DNA of 64,000 nt. It comes from Coriaria nepalensis. Its lineage: Eukaryota; Streptophyta; Magnoliopsida; Cucurbitales; Coriariaceae. The first letter of the stretch is position 1. Every line of letters begins with the position of its first letter. The stretch covers positions 8,460,001 through 8,524,000 of the forward strand of contig CP114485.1 of NCBI GenBank assembly GCA_027186245.1, read 5' to 3'. The notes beneath the pieces were generated by a model that was not told the origin of the DNA, did not search any database, and worked only from the letters and a program-made list of their open reading frames with translations. Shown here piece after piece: positions 25,206-38,319 of this stretch. Both the position numbers and the translations under genes were made by a program.

Positions 25206-27470
25206 TCGAGGCAATCATCGGGTATCATCCAATCAAGTCAAACACATATGAGAACCAATCTTAAACTATGTAAATCGTTAACATATTATATAATAATTCA
25301 TGAGATCCAAGTTAGCTTAAGTCTAAGATTAAAATTGTTAATAGTCATAGAGTTGACAATTCAGAGAGACTATTACATGTGCTATCCACTTCGGAAGAGT
25401 GATGATCTCATAATAATCAGTATTTGAGAATACTGAGATATGCATGTAGGTGATTAGTAGAGACTTAATCACTGAACAAGATCACTTGATAAAACTCAAT
25501 GTTAATTATATTAACTATTAATGAGTTCGTTCGGGGACCATTATATTGGTGATTCTCATATCTCAGATCTCAAATCACTACAGTACTGACATATAAGATA
25601 TCATGTTTTGATTTTACTCCGCATGGTCTTAATAAAAAGCTACCGAGAAGGTGTAGCATTTAGCATATGTTTGAGTATCCAGAAAGTGAATGAACAATTG
25701 CCCCCTTCCTTCCCCCTTTCTGAAGTAAAGATTTAATAAACCTTGCCATAATGACTTAGTTATCTACAAGTTTAGTATGTAGAGTGATAATATGGGATCA
25801 TGCATCACCTCTATATTAGAGATGTGGTTTTATGAGTCATATAACTTATGCAATAAAAAAACTTTTGCGCAAAGTAGTAAGGTATGGAAAATAGTTGTAT
25901 GTTAACATATTGTTTAGTTGCATAAGAGTTCATGATATTCATTAATAATATCAAATAAGGTTTAACAGTTAAACCATATCTTAAGATTATCTGGAACCAT
26001 AAGTAGACTGAAGGACCAATTTGGTTGGTAATAGTCATCTATGGTTTTTGTTGAAGTTCCTCATACTTCTCATTACACTGGTGGCCCATATACACCTTGC
26101 TAGAAGCTAATGTAGGTATGGTGGTTTAAGTTAATTTAATCATATAATATGATCATACTAACTAATTGACTTGAAAGAATTTTCAAGGTCAAATGGTCAA
26201 TTCAAAAGAATGGATAAAACTCATAAGTTGTTGTGAGGCCCACCTACCGGCGTAATGTAGAACATATCCGATCACACACACTAAGGTTCACTTGACTTAG
26301 TTGGATTCTAAATTAAAGAATTTTGACTTATTCGTAATGAACTGTATTTATGAGTTAATTATTTAATTACTATAATTTGTGAAGTCTTAGCCACAGATAA
26401 ATTCATTAAATCAAGATTTAATAAATTATAGTTAAAGAATATTTTTCAGATAAAAAAGAAAATTTGGTTAGTCATTCATGTGTTAATGGGCCTAGTCGAG
26501 CCCATATTTTACCTAGTAAAACTTGGACATTAATTTGTAAATATGAATTTTATTTTACTATTCAAAAAATGGAATTAAAATAGATGGAACCCGAATGCAA
26601 TTAATCGTTAGTCAGGACAGGCCTTAGAGGTCATATTAGATCCGTATTTAAGCCTGTGAATTCTTAGGATTGGTATGTTCTTTTAATATAGTATATTATA
26701 TTATATCCCATCCCGTAGTTTAAGATCATGGCATGGATCGAGCCAAGTATCACAACCTCTTCTACCCATCCTGTATATTGTCCTTTTCGTTATGTCTTGG
26801 AATAGAAATTTTTTAGTAGATGGGATTTTACGAAAAAAGTTCTTCATATTCATAGGGAAAAACAATTCTTTTTTTTTTTTTATATATGATATGTCAATTT
26901 GACACAACATGGGAGAAACCACTATTTAAAGTATGTGCTTGGCCAAAAAGGGAGTGTCTAATATATAAGGGATACACCTTAAAACTCTATTGCCGCTACG
27001 GTATGACACACATCCCCTTATTGTTGTCGAGCTCTAGGAGAGAGAAAATAGAATAATCTTTTCTCTCCCTTTTTACCTATTCTTTATGTCTTTTGGTCAA
27101 AGGGTTGAACTAATCACTTTGTTAATACCTCCTTTAAATTCTTAACTGTGTGGATCAAGGATAGAGATTGGGTAGCAGTTTGGAATGGAGCAACCGGTGG
27201 TTCGCAGAGGCATACCGCAGTGGCGACTATTTTTGGTGGAAATCCGATCATATTTTGGAGGTGTGGTTGTGCTAGGTATAATTTTTCTGCCACCATTTGT
27301 TTCAGATTATATCCAAGATGGTAGATTGAAAATTTTGAAATGTTCTGGGAATCTGAATGTGTTAAACACATAGCATGCATCCTTGGATCCTAGGTATTTA
27401 TTGGTTTGAATATCGAGTATGTTTTTCGAAAACATATTCAGCCTTGGATAGGCCAAGAGATAGCGACTTA
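25205..27470 (+). mobile_element. Copia-type long LTR (family A), 5' LTR
   Basis: The start region (CCAATCAAGTCAAACA near 25229) recurs at about 31936 and 33078. The second half (26430-27420) matches 32110-32760, including CTTTTCTCTCCCTTTTTA and TAGATTGAAAATTTTGAAAT. A sequence resembling the initiator-Met tRNA primer-binding site follows at 27474, marking this as a 5' LTR of about 2.26 kb. The boundaries are approximate. Confidence 0.65.
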
Positions 27471-27473
27471 CAA

Positions 27474-27486
27474 TGATATCAGAGTC
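27474..27486 (+). other. Putative retrotransposon primer-binding site (tRNA-Met initiator)
   Basis: TGATATCAGAGTC differs at two positions from the common plant copia primer-binding site TGGTATCAGAGCC. It sits just after the end of LTR homology, where such a site belongs. Confidence 0.6.
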
Positions 27487-29400
27487 TTGAGTTGCATGTC
27501 AGAATCTCATAAGAATAAGTGAAATGCATCTATGTGAAATTTGTAACTTTTGCATGTGTTTATGTGATTTTTGTGTATTTATGAGCTTCTTGGAAAAATT
27601 GGATTTTAACCTAAAAGTGTGTCTTAGAGATGAGATCTCACTTTTTTAACCTGGAAATATAAAAGAACATTACCCAAATCATTTGGGTGATTTCAGCTCA
27701 CAACCACTACCACTATGGCCGGCCACCGGCCGTCGTGTGCTCTGTCATTCACTGGCGAATATGATGGCAGCTGCGGTTACCAATTATGAGGTGATAGTGT
27801 TGTGGCAAGGCCAAATCCTTTTTTGGATTGTAGTGGGTCCTAATTTCCCAAAAAATAAATGGGTTAGTTCCAATTGTAAGGAATGAGCTTAAATTGGGCC
27901 TTGATTGGGCCATTCAATAATTGGAACATTGAATTTCGAAAAATCTGGATTGTTCGGAATCTTTTTAGGAATATGAAGTTTTGGGTTAAATTGCATTAAT
28001 GATAATTGATGAGAATTTAATATGTTATAAGAGTTGTAAGATATTAAATTTCAAATCAATCAATCATTAGGCCAAATTCATGAGCATTTAAGTGTTTCAA
28101 TTTGAAAAATTAAGTGTGGCAATAAATGTTGTAAAGTTTTAATTCTTATAAAAACTGAAATGCTTTGAATTCTCGGAATGGACTCTAATTCATGCACTAG
28201 AATAATTTTTAATTTGATGCGAGAGTTTTTCAAATTAAAAGTTCTTATGAAATTTACATTCACTTGAATTAGTAAGAATTCCAATTTTAAGAGGAAATTT
28301 TTCAATAACCACAAATTAACCATATATTTTTGGAAGAGTTCAAAATTAAAAAGATTAGCGACTATGTTGACATCTTAAAGTGTTAAGACCATATCCAACT
28401 TGAAATTTATTTAATCTTAAAAAAGTTAGTGACTATTGATAACCGTAAAATGTTTAAGGCAAAATAAAAAAGTAAAGTTTGTAGTCTCTTAAGAAAAGCT
28501 AGTGACTATATGGATATCCTTAAGGAGTTAAGGAAACATCTAATTTGATAGTTATACTAGTATAACCAATTAATCCATAAACATGATTTGCTAGATCAAG
28601 TGTTGATCATGCAAATCAATATTTGGAATTAATTTGAATGTCCCAAAAATTGCCTAATGACGCATTAAAAGCATATGATGGATTAACAAGCATGTTTAAT
28701 CAAGTGTTGAAAAATAAACATATATGAATGGAATGATATATGCATCATAGTTTAACATGTATTTTCTCATTAGATTAAAAAATGATTAGGATCATGCATG
28801 CATCTTGAGGAGACCATGCAAAACTAAATCCCTTATATGCTTATTTTAAGCTTGTACGCCATGTAAGTAAGTTTTACATGGTGCTTTCCAAATGGTTACA
28901 ACTAATTTGATATTAATCAATTATTTAATCAACTATGAACACATAAGGATTTATGATTAATTAAGATGTGAGTTGACTTGTTAATTATATGCATAAGATG
29001 CTAGTTATTGTAATATTTCAACTATATATGGCTATAGACACGTGGGGGATATAAGTTCAAGTAATTTTTATGTCACATGAACGGTTTGGGTCAATCTTAA
29101 TTAGAAAATACAGTTGGCTATAGATATGTGGGACCATATTCTTCTAGATGCAAGAAATGAAGAATATAAGATATAAGTACAAAAAATATTTTGTTACCTT
29201 ACATCATTATTATGGTTAGCTACAAACATGTGAGACCATAATATTAATATAGGAGTCTCTTACCTACTAGGAGATAAGAGGTTTTCCCAGTCCAACTAAA
29301 AAGATAAAGTTAGATTGTAACAAAATAGTGGAAGAATCAATAAGATTAAATAGTCTCTTGATTTTAATAGTTGATGTAAATTGTTATGATGAATAGTTCG
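27487..29400 (+). mobile_element. Untranslated leader of copia family-A element
   Basis: About 1.9 kb lie between the primer-binding site and gag. It is non-coding, with one GC-rich patch (27715-27780) and otherwise AT-rich DNA. The part 29180-29400 is shared with 24540-24760, supporting its place in the element. The small frames in it are not convincing genes. Confidence 0.5.
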
Positions 29401-30160
29401 TTGCATTCAATCTTGGGTGAATAGTTTGTTACGTTCAATCTTGGATCAAAACAAGCTAGTTGGATCTAATAGAGATTTGCATAAGCAATTGATAATAGTT
29501 CTTAGACATGAAAAACTTTAAGAAGTTCTTACCCAAGGTGTCATGACTGCTCTCTTAAAGGCAGTTAGTGCCAATGAGAAAGCTACTTGAGACTTGTTTG
29601 GCCCAAGATGATGCATTGTAATGCATTATGCTGGCAACCATGTTAAATGAGCTCCAGAGGTAATACAAAAAGTACCACACTACTGAGATTATTGACAACC
29701 TAGATGCGATTTAGGGTGAAGATAGTCGTACCTAAAGGTATGATACCTCGAAGGAGCTTTTCTATATGAAGATAACTAAGGGAGCTCACGTTGGAGAACA
29801 TGCCCTTAAGATGATTAGACTCATAGAGAGACTAGATGGTCTAGGTTAGGGATGGACAGTGAATTGTTAAATGATTTAATCATTCAATCGCTCTTGGACT
29901 CCTTTTGTTCTTTGTTTTGAACTACCACATGAATAGGTTCTTCATGAGTTGCTCAAAATATTGGAAGTGCCTAAGGGATCTCTCCATTCTAAGGACAAGA
30001 CCGTATTGCTTAGGAGAAGTCATCATGCCATGAAAGGCAATCCAAGTTGAAGAAATGAGGCAAGGGTGCGCTGGTGAGACCGGCCATTGGAAACACAATT
30101 GCAAGAATTTTCTAGATACTGTTTTGAAGAAGAAGCAACAAGAGACTTTAGGTATGTTCT
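29400..30160 (+). pseudogene. Ty1/copia gag remnant with zinc-knuckle region
   Basis: Shifted frames encode LIIVLRHEKL near 29490, then the Gag C-terminal nucleocapsid region KTGHWK-like (read as ETGHWKHNCKNFLDTVLKKK) near 30078-30138. The C-x2-C part of the CCHC knuckle is damaged, but the GHWKxNC half is clear. Multiple stops. It lies in the same orientation as the LTRs at 25205 and 31900. Confidence 0.7.
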
Positions 30161-31880
30161 AAACTCAATATTCTCTTAAGCAAGTTTTACTTGGGCATGT
30201 GATTCCAATTAATAGGTACTCATATTTTAATTAATATACAAAGCCTAAAAAGTAAAGTGAATGCTTGAAGAAGGGAAGAAGTGATCATTCTATGAGTGAG
30301 AAATGAAGCAAGGAATTCCAACATTAGCCATAGATTTTTTCACTCAAAGTTTATCTTATTACTTTTGTTGGAGTATAGGGAAACTTAAGTAATTATGCTA
30401 CCATCAACAATGTTGTAAGCTTTGTTGAGAAGATTTTATAACTTCTCTTCTTTAGAGATATGGATAGAAAAAATGAATTTGTAAAACCATATGACAAATG
30501 GAGATGATAAGTTATCGTAGCAAAAACGTGATACTGATTAATTATAAATAAAGTCTAATAAATATAATTTATGGGAATTTATAGTAAAGGCCAAATACTT
30601 TCGTTGAATTCCATTAGGCTAGGAAGACCCCTTCTTAGCTAAAACTTTGTTCTCTAAGAAAAGATGTTACTTTCTAAAAAAATAGTGTGAGTAAGAGAAT
30701 ACTTAAAATATTTTCGAGTACCATAAAGTTAATGATTAGACTAAGAATATTATCTTACTAAAATATACTAAGTAGGAACCTTCGAAAGAAGGGATTGTGA
30801 TTCCTAAGTATGCAGTCAGAAGTGAAAGGAATATAAGATAAAGCCTATAGTTAGCATATACATAAAAACACAAGGAAGTTGTGTTAAAAGCTTAAATCTA
30901 AAGATTAAAAAGAAAGCATCCAAGATAAAGAAATCTAAATGATAAATTACAGTTGTTTGATTTACGAACATCATGTTCATTTCCTAAACAACTACAAGAA
31001 TCTTCCATGATAGTATTGGTAAAGCACCTTTTTAGAAATCTATAATGATAGATTTAAAAGGATTGCATAGGCTTAACCAAATGAAGTGCACTGGTAAAGT
31101 AATAAAATAGTTTAGTACGAAATATTTCGGATAATGACCACGTGGGAATGTCATGGAATCTAATCTTCAGAGTATGTTATCCAGGATATGAATGAAGAAA
31201 AACACATAGACTAAAATGACATATATGATATCATAGGTTATATCATGTGTTTTGTGTACTAAAACAGATGCCCATGATGCTTTAAATATTAAGAGCATGA
31301 ATAAATAAATCTGATTTGATGGCATTGAGATGCATTTAAGAACATCAATCATTCTTAAGGAGATCTAAGAGTATGTTTTTAATCCTTAAAGAATCTAGAT
31401 TGACATTAAAGTTTTCACAAGACACTAATTTTCAATCATAGGAAATGAAACCACAACATCTTCCACATAATGTTGATTAATCAAATTGGTTGATTGGAAT
31501 AGTTCCGAACTATGCATCGACCATTAAATCAAATTAACAACATAATTGAATACATTGTTGTTTTTGAGGCAAAAAGGTGTTTTGGATTATGAGCTCATGA
31601 ATGAACTAATAAGGGTTCTAAGTATTATTAATTACATAGTATAGTACTATGATAATAAAAGGTACATAGCAAAAGTAAGAGAACCAAGGTCTCATCAATA
31701 ATAATCCAAACACAAGTTATCTCATAGTCACTTATTCTGAAAGAGTTTCGAAAAGATGAAAAAAAATAGTATGAATTGTATACAGCATAATGGATCTGCA
31801 CATTAAGGGACTTCTCCAAAAGAAGTTTAATTCTCCATCCTAACAAGATGTGAATTAAATTCAAGAAACGATCGGTTTTA
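30161..31880 (+). pseudogene. Ty1/copia pol remnant (RNase H end), core deleted
   Basis: After gag, only the last part of pol is recognisable. There is a CVLCTKTDAHDALNIKS block near 31235-31290 (compare the copia 'MLCTRPD' motif), then a FKNI-x-HS-x-DLRVCF block near 31330-31375. The terminal REPRSHQ-xx-SKHKLSHSHLF lies near 31678-31740, corresponding to the copia 'EPRSHQRSKHxxRxxHLI' RNase H end. Integrase and most of the reverse transcriptase are missing or unrecognisable, and stops are frequent. Confidence 0.65.
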
Positions 31881-31899
31881 CTGCAAATAGGAGATTGAA

Positions 31900-32780
31900 A
31901 GTGTTTTACCTATCAAGCCAATTGGGGCTATGACTCAATCAAGTCAAACATTTATGGGAACCAATCTTAAACTAAATAAATCGTTAACAAAATTGAATGC
32001 ATAACATTCAACTAGAGCATGTCATAATTTGTTATGTTGTTATAAGATTGGAAATAACGAATTACATGCATATACAATTGCTTGCTTAGTGAATTCTAGT
32101 CAAAAGAATATTTTTCGAGTAAAAAAGAGTCTAGTTGGTCATTACAGTATTAATGGACCTAACCAGACCTAAGTGGAAAGCCTAAATTAAAATCGGTATT
32201 TTATCAGATAAAATTTGAGCATCAATTTAGAAATATAAAGTATATTTTAATTTCTCGAAAACACAAATTACAACTTACTCCTATGGATCCGAACATGATT
32301 AATAGTTAATCAGAACTTAGAGGTCAAGTATGGGCTTGCCCCAAAAGGGAATGTTTCCAATTTCTAAGGGAAACACATCCCTAAGGTCCCGAACTAAAAA
32401 AGGAATCATCTTTCTCTCCCTTTTTATCTTCCTCTCAAAGTTTTTGGTTCAAGAACTGAACTTATCACTTTGTTTATCCCTCCTTCAAGCTATTAACCTT
32501 GTGATGATAGAGACTGGGTAACCGTTTTAAACAAAGCAACTGGTGGTTAGTGGCAGTAGCGGTGTTGGATAGAAATCTGGTTGGATTTTGGAAGAGTGCT
32601 TGTGCTAGGTATATTCGATCTTCCATGTTTCTTTATTAGATTATATCTAAGGTGTTAGATTGAAAATTTTGAAATTTTTTGAGAATCCGAATGTATTATA
32701 CACATAGCATGCATCAGAGGATCCTTTGTAGTATTAGTTGGTTTGGATATCCGGGTGTATTTACGAAGAGCCGGTGACAT
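31900..32780 (+). mobile_element. Copia family-A LTR with internal deletion (3' LTR)
   Basis: It follows the RNase H end as a 3' LTR should. Its first ~150 bp match the LTR start at 25205, and from about 32110 it matches 26430-27420. About 1.1 kb of the LTR middle is therefore missing. Length is about 0.88 kb against 2.26 kb for the 5' LTR. Confidence 0.65.
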
Positions 32781-32784
32781 ACAA

Positions 32785-33060
32785 TTACATAGTATAGTAT
32801 TATGATATAAATGGTATGTAGCAAAAGTAAAAGAACCAAGATCTCATCAATAGTCCAAACACAAGTTACCTCGTAGTCACTTTTTCTTAAAGAGTTTCGA
32901 AATGGTGAACAAAAGAGTATGAATAATAAATAGTATAATGGATCCACATAATAAGGGATTTCTCTAACAGAAGTTTAAATGGCCATCCTAAGATGGCGTG
33001 AATGAGATTTATGAAGCGATTGGTTTTAGTAAAAGTGAGAGATTGAGAGTGAAATTCCCA
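32785..33060 (+). pseudogene. Second copy of the copia RNase H end
   Basis: This closely matches 31624-31900, starting at the shared ATTACATAGTATAGTA. It contains the same REPRSHQ-type coding block (near 32840). It directly follows the LTR at 31900-32780, giving a tandem pol-end/LTR/pol-end/LTR arrangement. Confidence 0.65.
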
Positions 33061-33064
33061 TCAA

Positions 33065-33865
33065 GCAAATTAGGTATGACCCAATTAGATTAAACATTTA
33101 TGAGAACTCATTTTAAAATGTATAAATCATCAACATAATAGAATGTCTAGCATTTTATTAAACCATATCATAATCTTTCATGTAGTTATTAGGTTTAAAA
33201 TAATTGATTATATGCAAACATACACAATTGCTTGCATATTTGACTGATTCATGAATCTTAGGCATGCGCTTGGAATCATGATGTAGATCATGATCAGTGA
33301 GATCCAAGTTGACTTAAGTCTAATATTCAATTTGTACATAGTTATAGGATTATCTTGATGGAATAATGACAATTCAGAGAAACTATTACATGTGATATCA
33401 TCTTCACGAAAAGAGTGATAATCTCATAATCATCAGTATTGGAGAATATTATGATAGACATATAGTTGATTAGTAGAGGCTCAATCATTAAATGCGATCA
33501 CTTGGAAAAACTGAATGGTAATTATATTAACACTACTAATAAGTTTAGTCAATGATTATTGTACTTATGATGCTTAGATCTTAGATCATTACAATATTGG
33601 CATATAAGATATCATATTTTGATGCCGCATACTTCTCATAATAAAAGGCCATTGAGAGGTACAATTGGGCATGTTTGCAGAGTAGTATGGTTTTGAAATG
33701 AGTTTTTTTTTTCTTTCTATAAATCAATTATTTAGCTGTATAATAGTTTATGATATTTATAAAAAAAGTCTAATAGCGTTTAAAAATGAAACAATGTCCT
33801 AGGACTTTTTGGAACAATTAAATCATACGCCTTACTAGAGTCCAACATGGGTTTGATTAAATCAT
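33065..33865 (+). mobile_element. Copia family-A LTR, 5' part only
   Basis: It aligns with 25220-26000 of the 5' LTR, including GACAATTCAGAGA-ACTATTACATGTG (33368-33394 against 25357-25380) and CATATAAGATATCAT (33600). It retains the part deleted from the LTR at 31900. It is cut off at about 33865, where the 142-bp tandem array begins. Confidence 0.65.
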
Positions 33866-36800
33866 GTTAATGAGTTACCACAAGCCAATGAATTATGTGA
33901 AGGCGATTCGAACGAATTCTATTGTCACACTTCAAACACGAGTTTCGTGCACAATATGCTAATGATCTTTGGGGGAAACATGTGCATTTGTTTTATCTTA
34001 AAATCAAGTTAATGAGTCACTTTCAGCCAATTTATCATATAAAGGTGATTCGAACGATTTTTTTTTTTCGCACTTCAAACATGAGTTTTGTGTACAACAT
34101 GCTAATGATCTTTGAGGGATGTGTGTGCATTTATTTCACTTTAAAAGCATGTCAATGAATCATCTCAAGAAAATAAATAGTATTAAGGCGATTTGACCGA
34201 GTTCTATTCTCACACATCAAACACGCATTTCGTGCACAACATGTTAATGATTTTTAGGGGATGCGAGTACATTTGTTTCACCTTAAAATCATCTTAATGA
34301 GTCACCTCAAGGTAACGAATCATATGAAGGCGATTCAAACGAATTCTATTTTCGCAACATGCTAATGATCGTTTAGGGATAATTGTGCATTTGTTTCATC
34401 TTAAAATCATGTTAACGAGTCACCTTAAGCCAATGAATCATATAAAAGCAATTCGAACGAATTCTATTTTCGCACTTCAAACACGAGTTTAATGCACAAC
34501 ATGCTAGTAATCTTAGGTGGATGTGCATGTAATTATCGTGTTAATGAGTCACCTCATGCCAATGAATCATATAAAGGCGATTCAAACGAATTTTATTTTT
34601 GGACTTTAAACACGAGTTTCGTGCACAACATGCTGATGATTTTTGGGGGGATATGTGTGCATTTGTTTCAGCTTAAGATCATGTCAATGAGTCATCTATA
34701 AAGTAAATGAATCATATGAAGGCGATTCGAACAAATTTTATTTTCACACTTTAAATACGAGTTTTTTGCAAAACATGCTGATGATCTTTATGGGGGGATA
34801 TTTATGCATTTGTTTCATCTTAAAATCATGTCAATGAGTCACTTCAAGCCAATGAATCATATAAAAGCTATTTGAACGAATTTTATTTCACACTTCAATT
34901 ATGAGTTTCGTGCACAATATACTAATGATCTTTGAGAGACATGTGTGCATTTGTTTCACTCTGCAATTCACCCCAAGTAAATAAATCATATGAAGGAAAT
35001 TCAAACAAATTTTATTTTTGCACTTCAAGTATGAGTTTCGTGAATAACATGATAATGATCTCTATGGAACATGTGAACATTTTTTTTCATCTTAAAATCA
35101 TGTCAATGAGTCACCTCAAGCCAATGAATCATATAAATAAGATTCGAATAATTTTATTTTCGCACATTAAATACGAGTTTCGTGCACAACATGTAAATGA
35201 TCTTTAGAGAACAAGTATGCATTTGTTTCACCATTATATCATTTTACTGAGTCACCCCAAGTAAATGAATCATATGAAGGTGATTCGAAAAATTCTATTT
35301 TCGAACTTCAAACACGAGTTTCGTGCACAACATGCTAATAAGTCATCTCAAGCCAATTAAATATATGAAGGAGATTCAAATGAATTTGATTTTCAGACAT
35401 CAAACTTGAGTTTCGTGCATGTCATGCTAATGATTGTTGGAAGACACATGTGCATTTGTTTTATCTTAAAATCAAGTCAATGAGTCACCTCAAGCAAATG
35501 AATCATATGAAGGCGATTCGAACGAATTCTATTTTCGCACTTTAAACACGAGTTTTATGCCGAAAATGTTGAGGATCTTCGGGGGGATATATGTGCATTT
35601 GTTTCAACTTAAAATCATGTTAGTGAGTCATCTCAAGTCAATAAATCATATGAAGGCGATTCGACGAACTTCAAACACGAGTTTTTTGCACAAAATGCTA
35701 ATGATCTTTGGGAGATACGTTTGCATTTATTTAACCTTAGAATCATTTCAATAAGTCATCTTAAGCCAATGAATCATATGAAGGCAATTCAAATGAATTC
35801 TATTCCTACACTTCAAACACGAGTTTCACGCACAACATGCTAATAATCTACAGGGGACAATTATGCATTTGTTTTACCTTAAAATCATATCAATGAGTCA
35901 CCTCGAGCCAATGCATTATAGGAAGGCGATTGAAATAAATTCTATTTTATAACTTCAAACACGAGTTTTGTGCACAACATGCTAATGATCTTTGGGGGAT
36001 ATGTGTGCATTTATTTCACCATAAAATCATGTCAATGAGTCACCTGAAGCCAATGAATCATATGAATATGATTCGAACGAATCCTACTTTTCAACTTAAA
36101 ACACAAGTTCCATGCATAACATGGAAATGATCTTTTAGAGACTTGTGTGCATTTTTTTAACCCTAAAATCATTGTAATGAGTCACCTGAAGCCAATGAAT
36201 CATATGAATATGATTCGAATGAATCCTACTTTTCAACTTAAAACACGAGTTCTGTGCATAACATGGAAATGATCTTTTGGAGACTTGTGTGCATTTTTTT
36301 AACCTTAAAATCATTGTAATGAGTCATCTCAAGAAAATGAATCATATAAAGGCGATTCAAACAAATTCTATTTTTGTACTTCAAACACGAGTTTCGTGCA
36401 CAACATGCTAATGATCTACGGGGGACAACTGTGCATTTGTTTTATCTTAAAATCATGTCAGTTAGTCATCTGAAGCCAATAAATCATATAAAGGCAATTT
36501 GAATGATTTATATTTTTGCACTTCAAATACGAGTTTCGTGCACAACATGTTAATGATCTTTTGAAGACATGTATGCATTTGTTTAACCTTAAAATCATGG
36601 CTCCTTAAAATCATACCAATGAGTTACCTCAAGCCAATGAATCATATGAAGGCCATACAAACAAATTCTATTTTAGCACTTTAAATACAAGTTTCGTGCA
36701 TAACATGATAATGATCTTCGGGGGATATGTGTGTATTTGTTTGATCTTAATATCATGTCAATGAGTCACATCACGATAATGAATCATATGATGGCGATTC

Positions 36801-38245
36801 GAACAAATTCTATTTTTGCATTTCAAACATGAGTTTCACAACATACTAATGATCTTTGAAGGACATGTGTGCATTTGTTGCACCGTAAAATCATTTTAGC
36901 GAGCCACCCCAAGTAAATGAATTATATAAAGGCAATTCGAAAAAATTTTATTTTCGCACTTTAAACCCCCGAGTTTCGTGAGCAGCATGTTAATGATTTT
37001 TGGGAGACATGTGTGCATTTATTTCACTTTAAAATTATGTCAATGAGTCACCTCAAGCCAATGAATCATATAAAGGAAATATGAACGAATTCTATTTTCG
37101 AACTTCAATCATGAGTTTCATGCACAACATGTAAATGATCTTTGGGGAATAGGTATGCATTTGTTTCACCATTAAATCATTTTACTGAGTTACCTTAAGT
37201 AAGTGAATCATATAAAGGCGATTTGAACAAATTCTATTTACGCACTTCAAATACGAATTTCATGCACGCAACATGCTAATGATCTACGGGGGATAGTTAT
37301 GCATTTGTTTCACCTTCAAATCATATCAATAAGTTATGTTAAGCCAATTAATATCTGAAGGAGATTCGAACGAAGTATATTTTCACACTTCAAACACGAG
37401 TTTTGTGCACAACATGCTAATAATCTTTGAAAGACATGTGTGCATTTGTTTTACCTTAAAATCAAGTCATGAGTCACCTCAAGCAAATGAATCATATGAA
37501 GGCGATTCAAATGAATAATTTTTTTGTACTTCAAACACGAGTTTCGTGCACAACATGTTAATGATCGTTGGGGGACACGTGTGCATTTGTGTCACCTGAA
37601 AATCGTTTTTAGGGGACATGTGTGCATTTGTGTCACCTGAAAATCATCTTTGGGGGACACGTGTGCATTTATGTCACTTGAAAATCATCTTTGTGGGACA
37701 CATGTGTGTTTGTGTCACCTCAAAAGCATGTCAATGAGTTACCTTAAGCCAATAAATCATATAAATGCAATTCCAATGAATTATATTTTCACACTTCAAA
37801 CACAAGTTTCATATACAATAATATACTAATTATCTTTAGGGGACAAGTATGTATTTGTTTCACTATAAAATTATTTTCCTGAGTCACCCTAAGTAAGTAA
37901 ATCATATGAGAAGACAATTTGAACAAATTTTATTTTTGCACTTCAAACATAAGTTTCGTGCACAACATGCAAATGATCTTTGGGAAACATGTATGCATTT
38001 GTTTCACCTATAAATCATGTTAATGAGTCACCTCAAGCCAATGAATCATTTAAAGGTAATTCAAATGAATTCTATTTTCGCACTTCAAACACGAGTTTCA
38101 TGCACAACATGCTAATGTTCTTTGAATGACATATGTGCATTTGTTTCACCTTAAAATAATGTCAATGACCTCATGCCAATGAATCATATAAAAGCGATTC
38201 GAGCGAATTCTATTTTTATACTTTAAACACAATTACGAATCAATG
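33866..38245. repeat. Satellite-like tandem array, ~142-bp monomer, about 31 copies
   Basis: A unit with landmarks TTCAAACACGAGTTTCGTGCA, then ACATGCTAATGATCTTTGG, then TGTGCATTTGTTTCACC, then AATGAGTCACCTCAAGCC, then AATGAATCATATGAAGGCG repeats from end to end. The first three units give steps of 143 and 142 bp. Total span is 4.38 kb, about 31 copies, with moderate divergence and occasional truncated units (for example near 36595 and 37020). Plus-strand frames reading like 'SFVHNMLMIFGG' are only repeat translations. There is no gene. The array sits between a truncated copia LTR and a copia integrase fragment. Confidence 0.92.
37560..37730. repeat. Local 41-bp sub-repeat inside the satellite array
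   Basis: A 41-bp piece of the monomer (GGGGACACGTGTGCATTTGT, then GTCACCTGAAAATC) is repeated four times in a row, with starts near 37571, 37612, 37653 and 37694. Elsewhere this piece occurs once per 142-bp unit, so it is a secondary amplification. Confidence 0.85.
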
Positions 38246-38319
38246 CCAACTTACGAATCTTATCTACATGGAAATAATCAAATCTCTATTTAGTTGAATT
38301 GGAGAGAGATCAACCATGT

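Noticed and set aside
33922..37518. Plus-strand reading frames of 60-90 codons with similar proteins
   Set aside because: They are translations of the 142-bp tandem repeat, shift with each unit and have no conserved domain.
33866..38245. Regular repeats suggesting a CRISPR array
   Set aside because: The units are 142 bp, diverged and contiguous with no repeat-spacer pattern, and the window is plant nuclear DNA.
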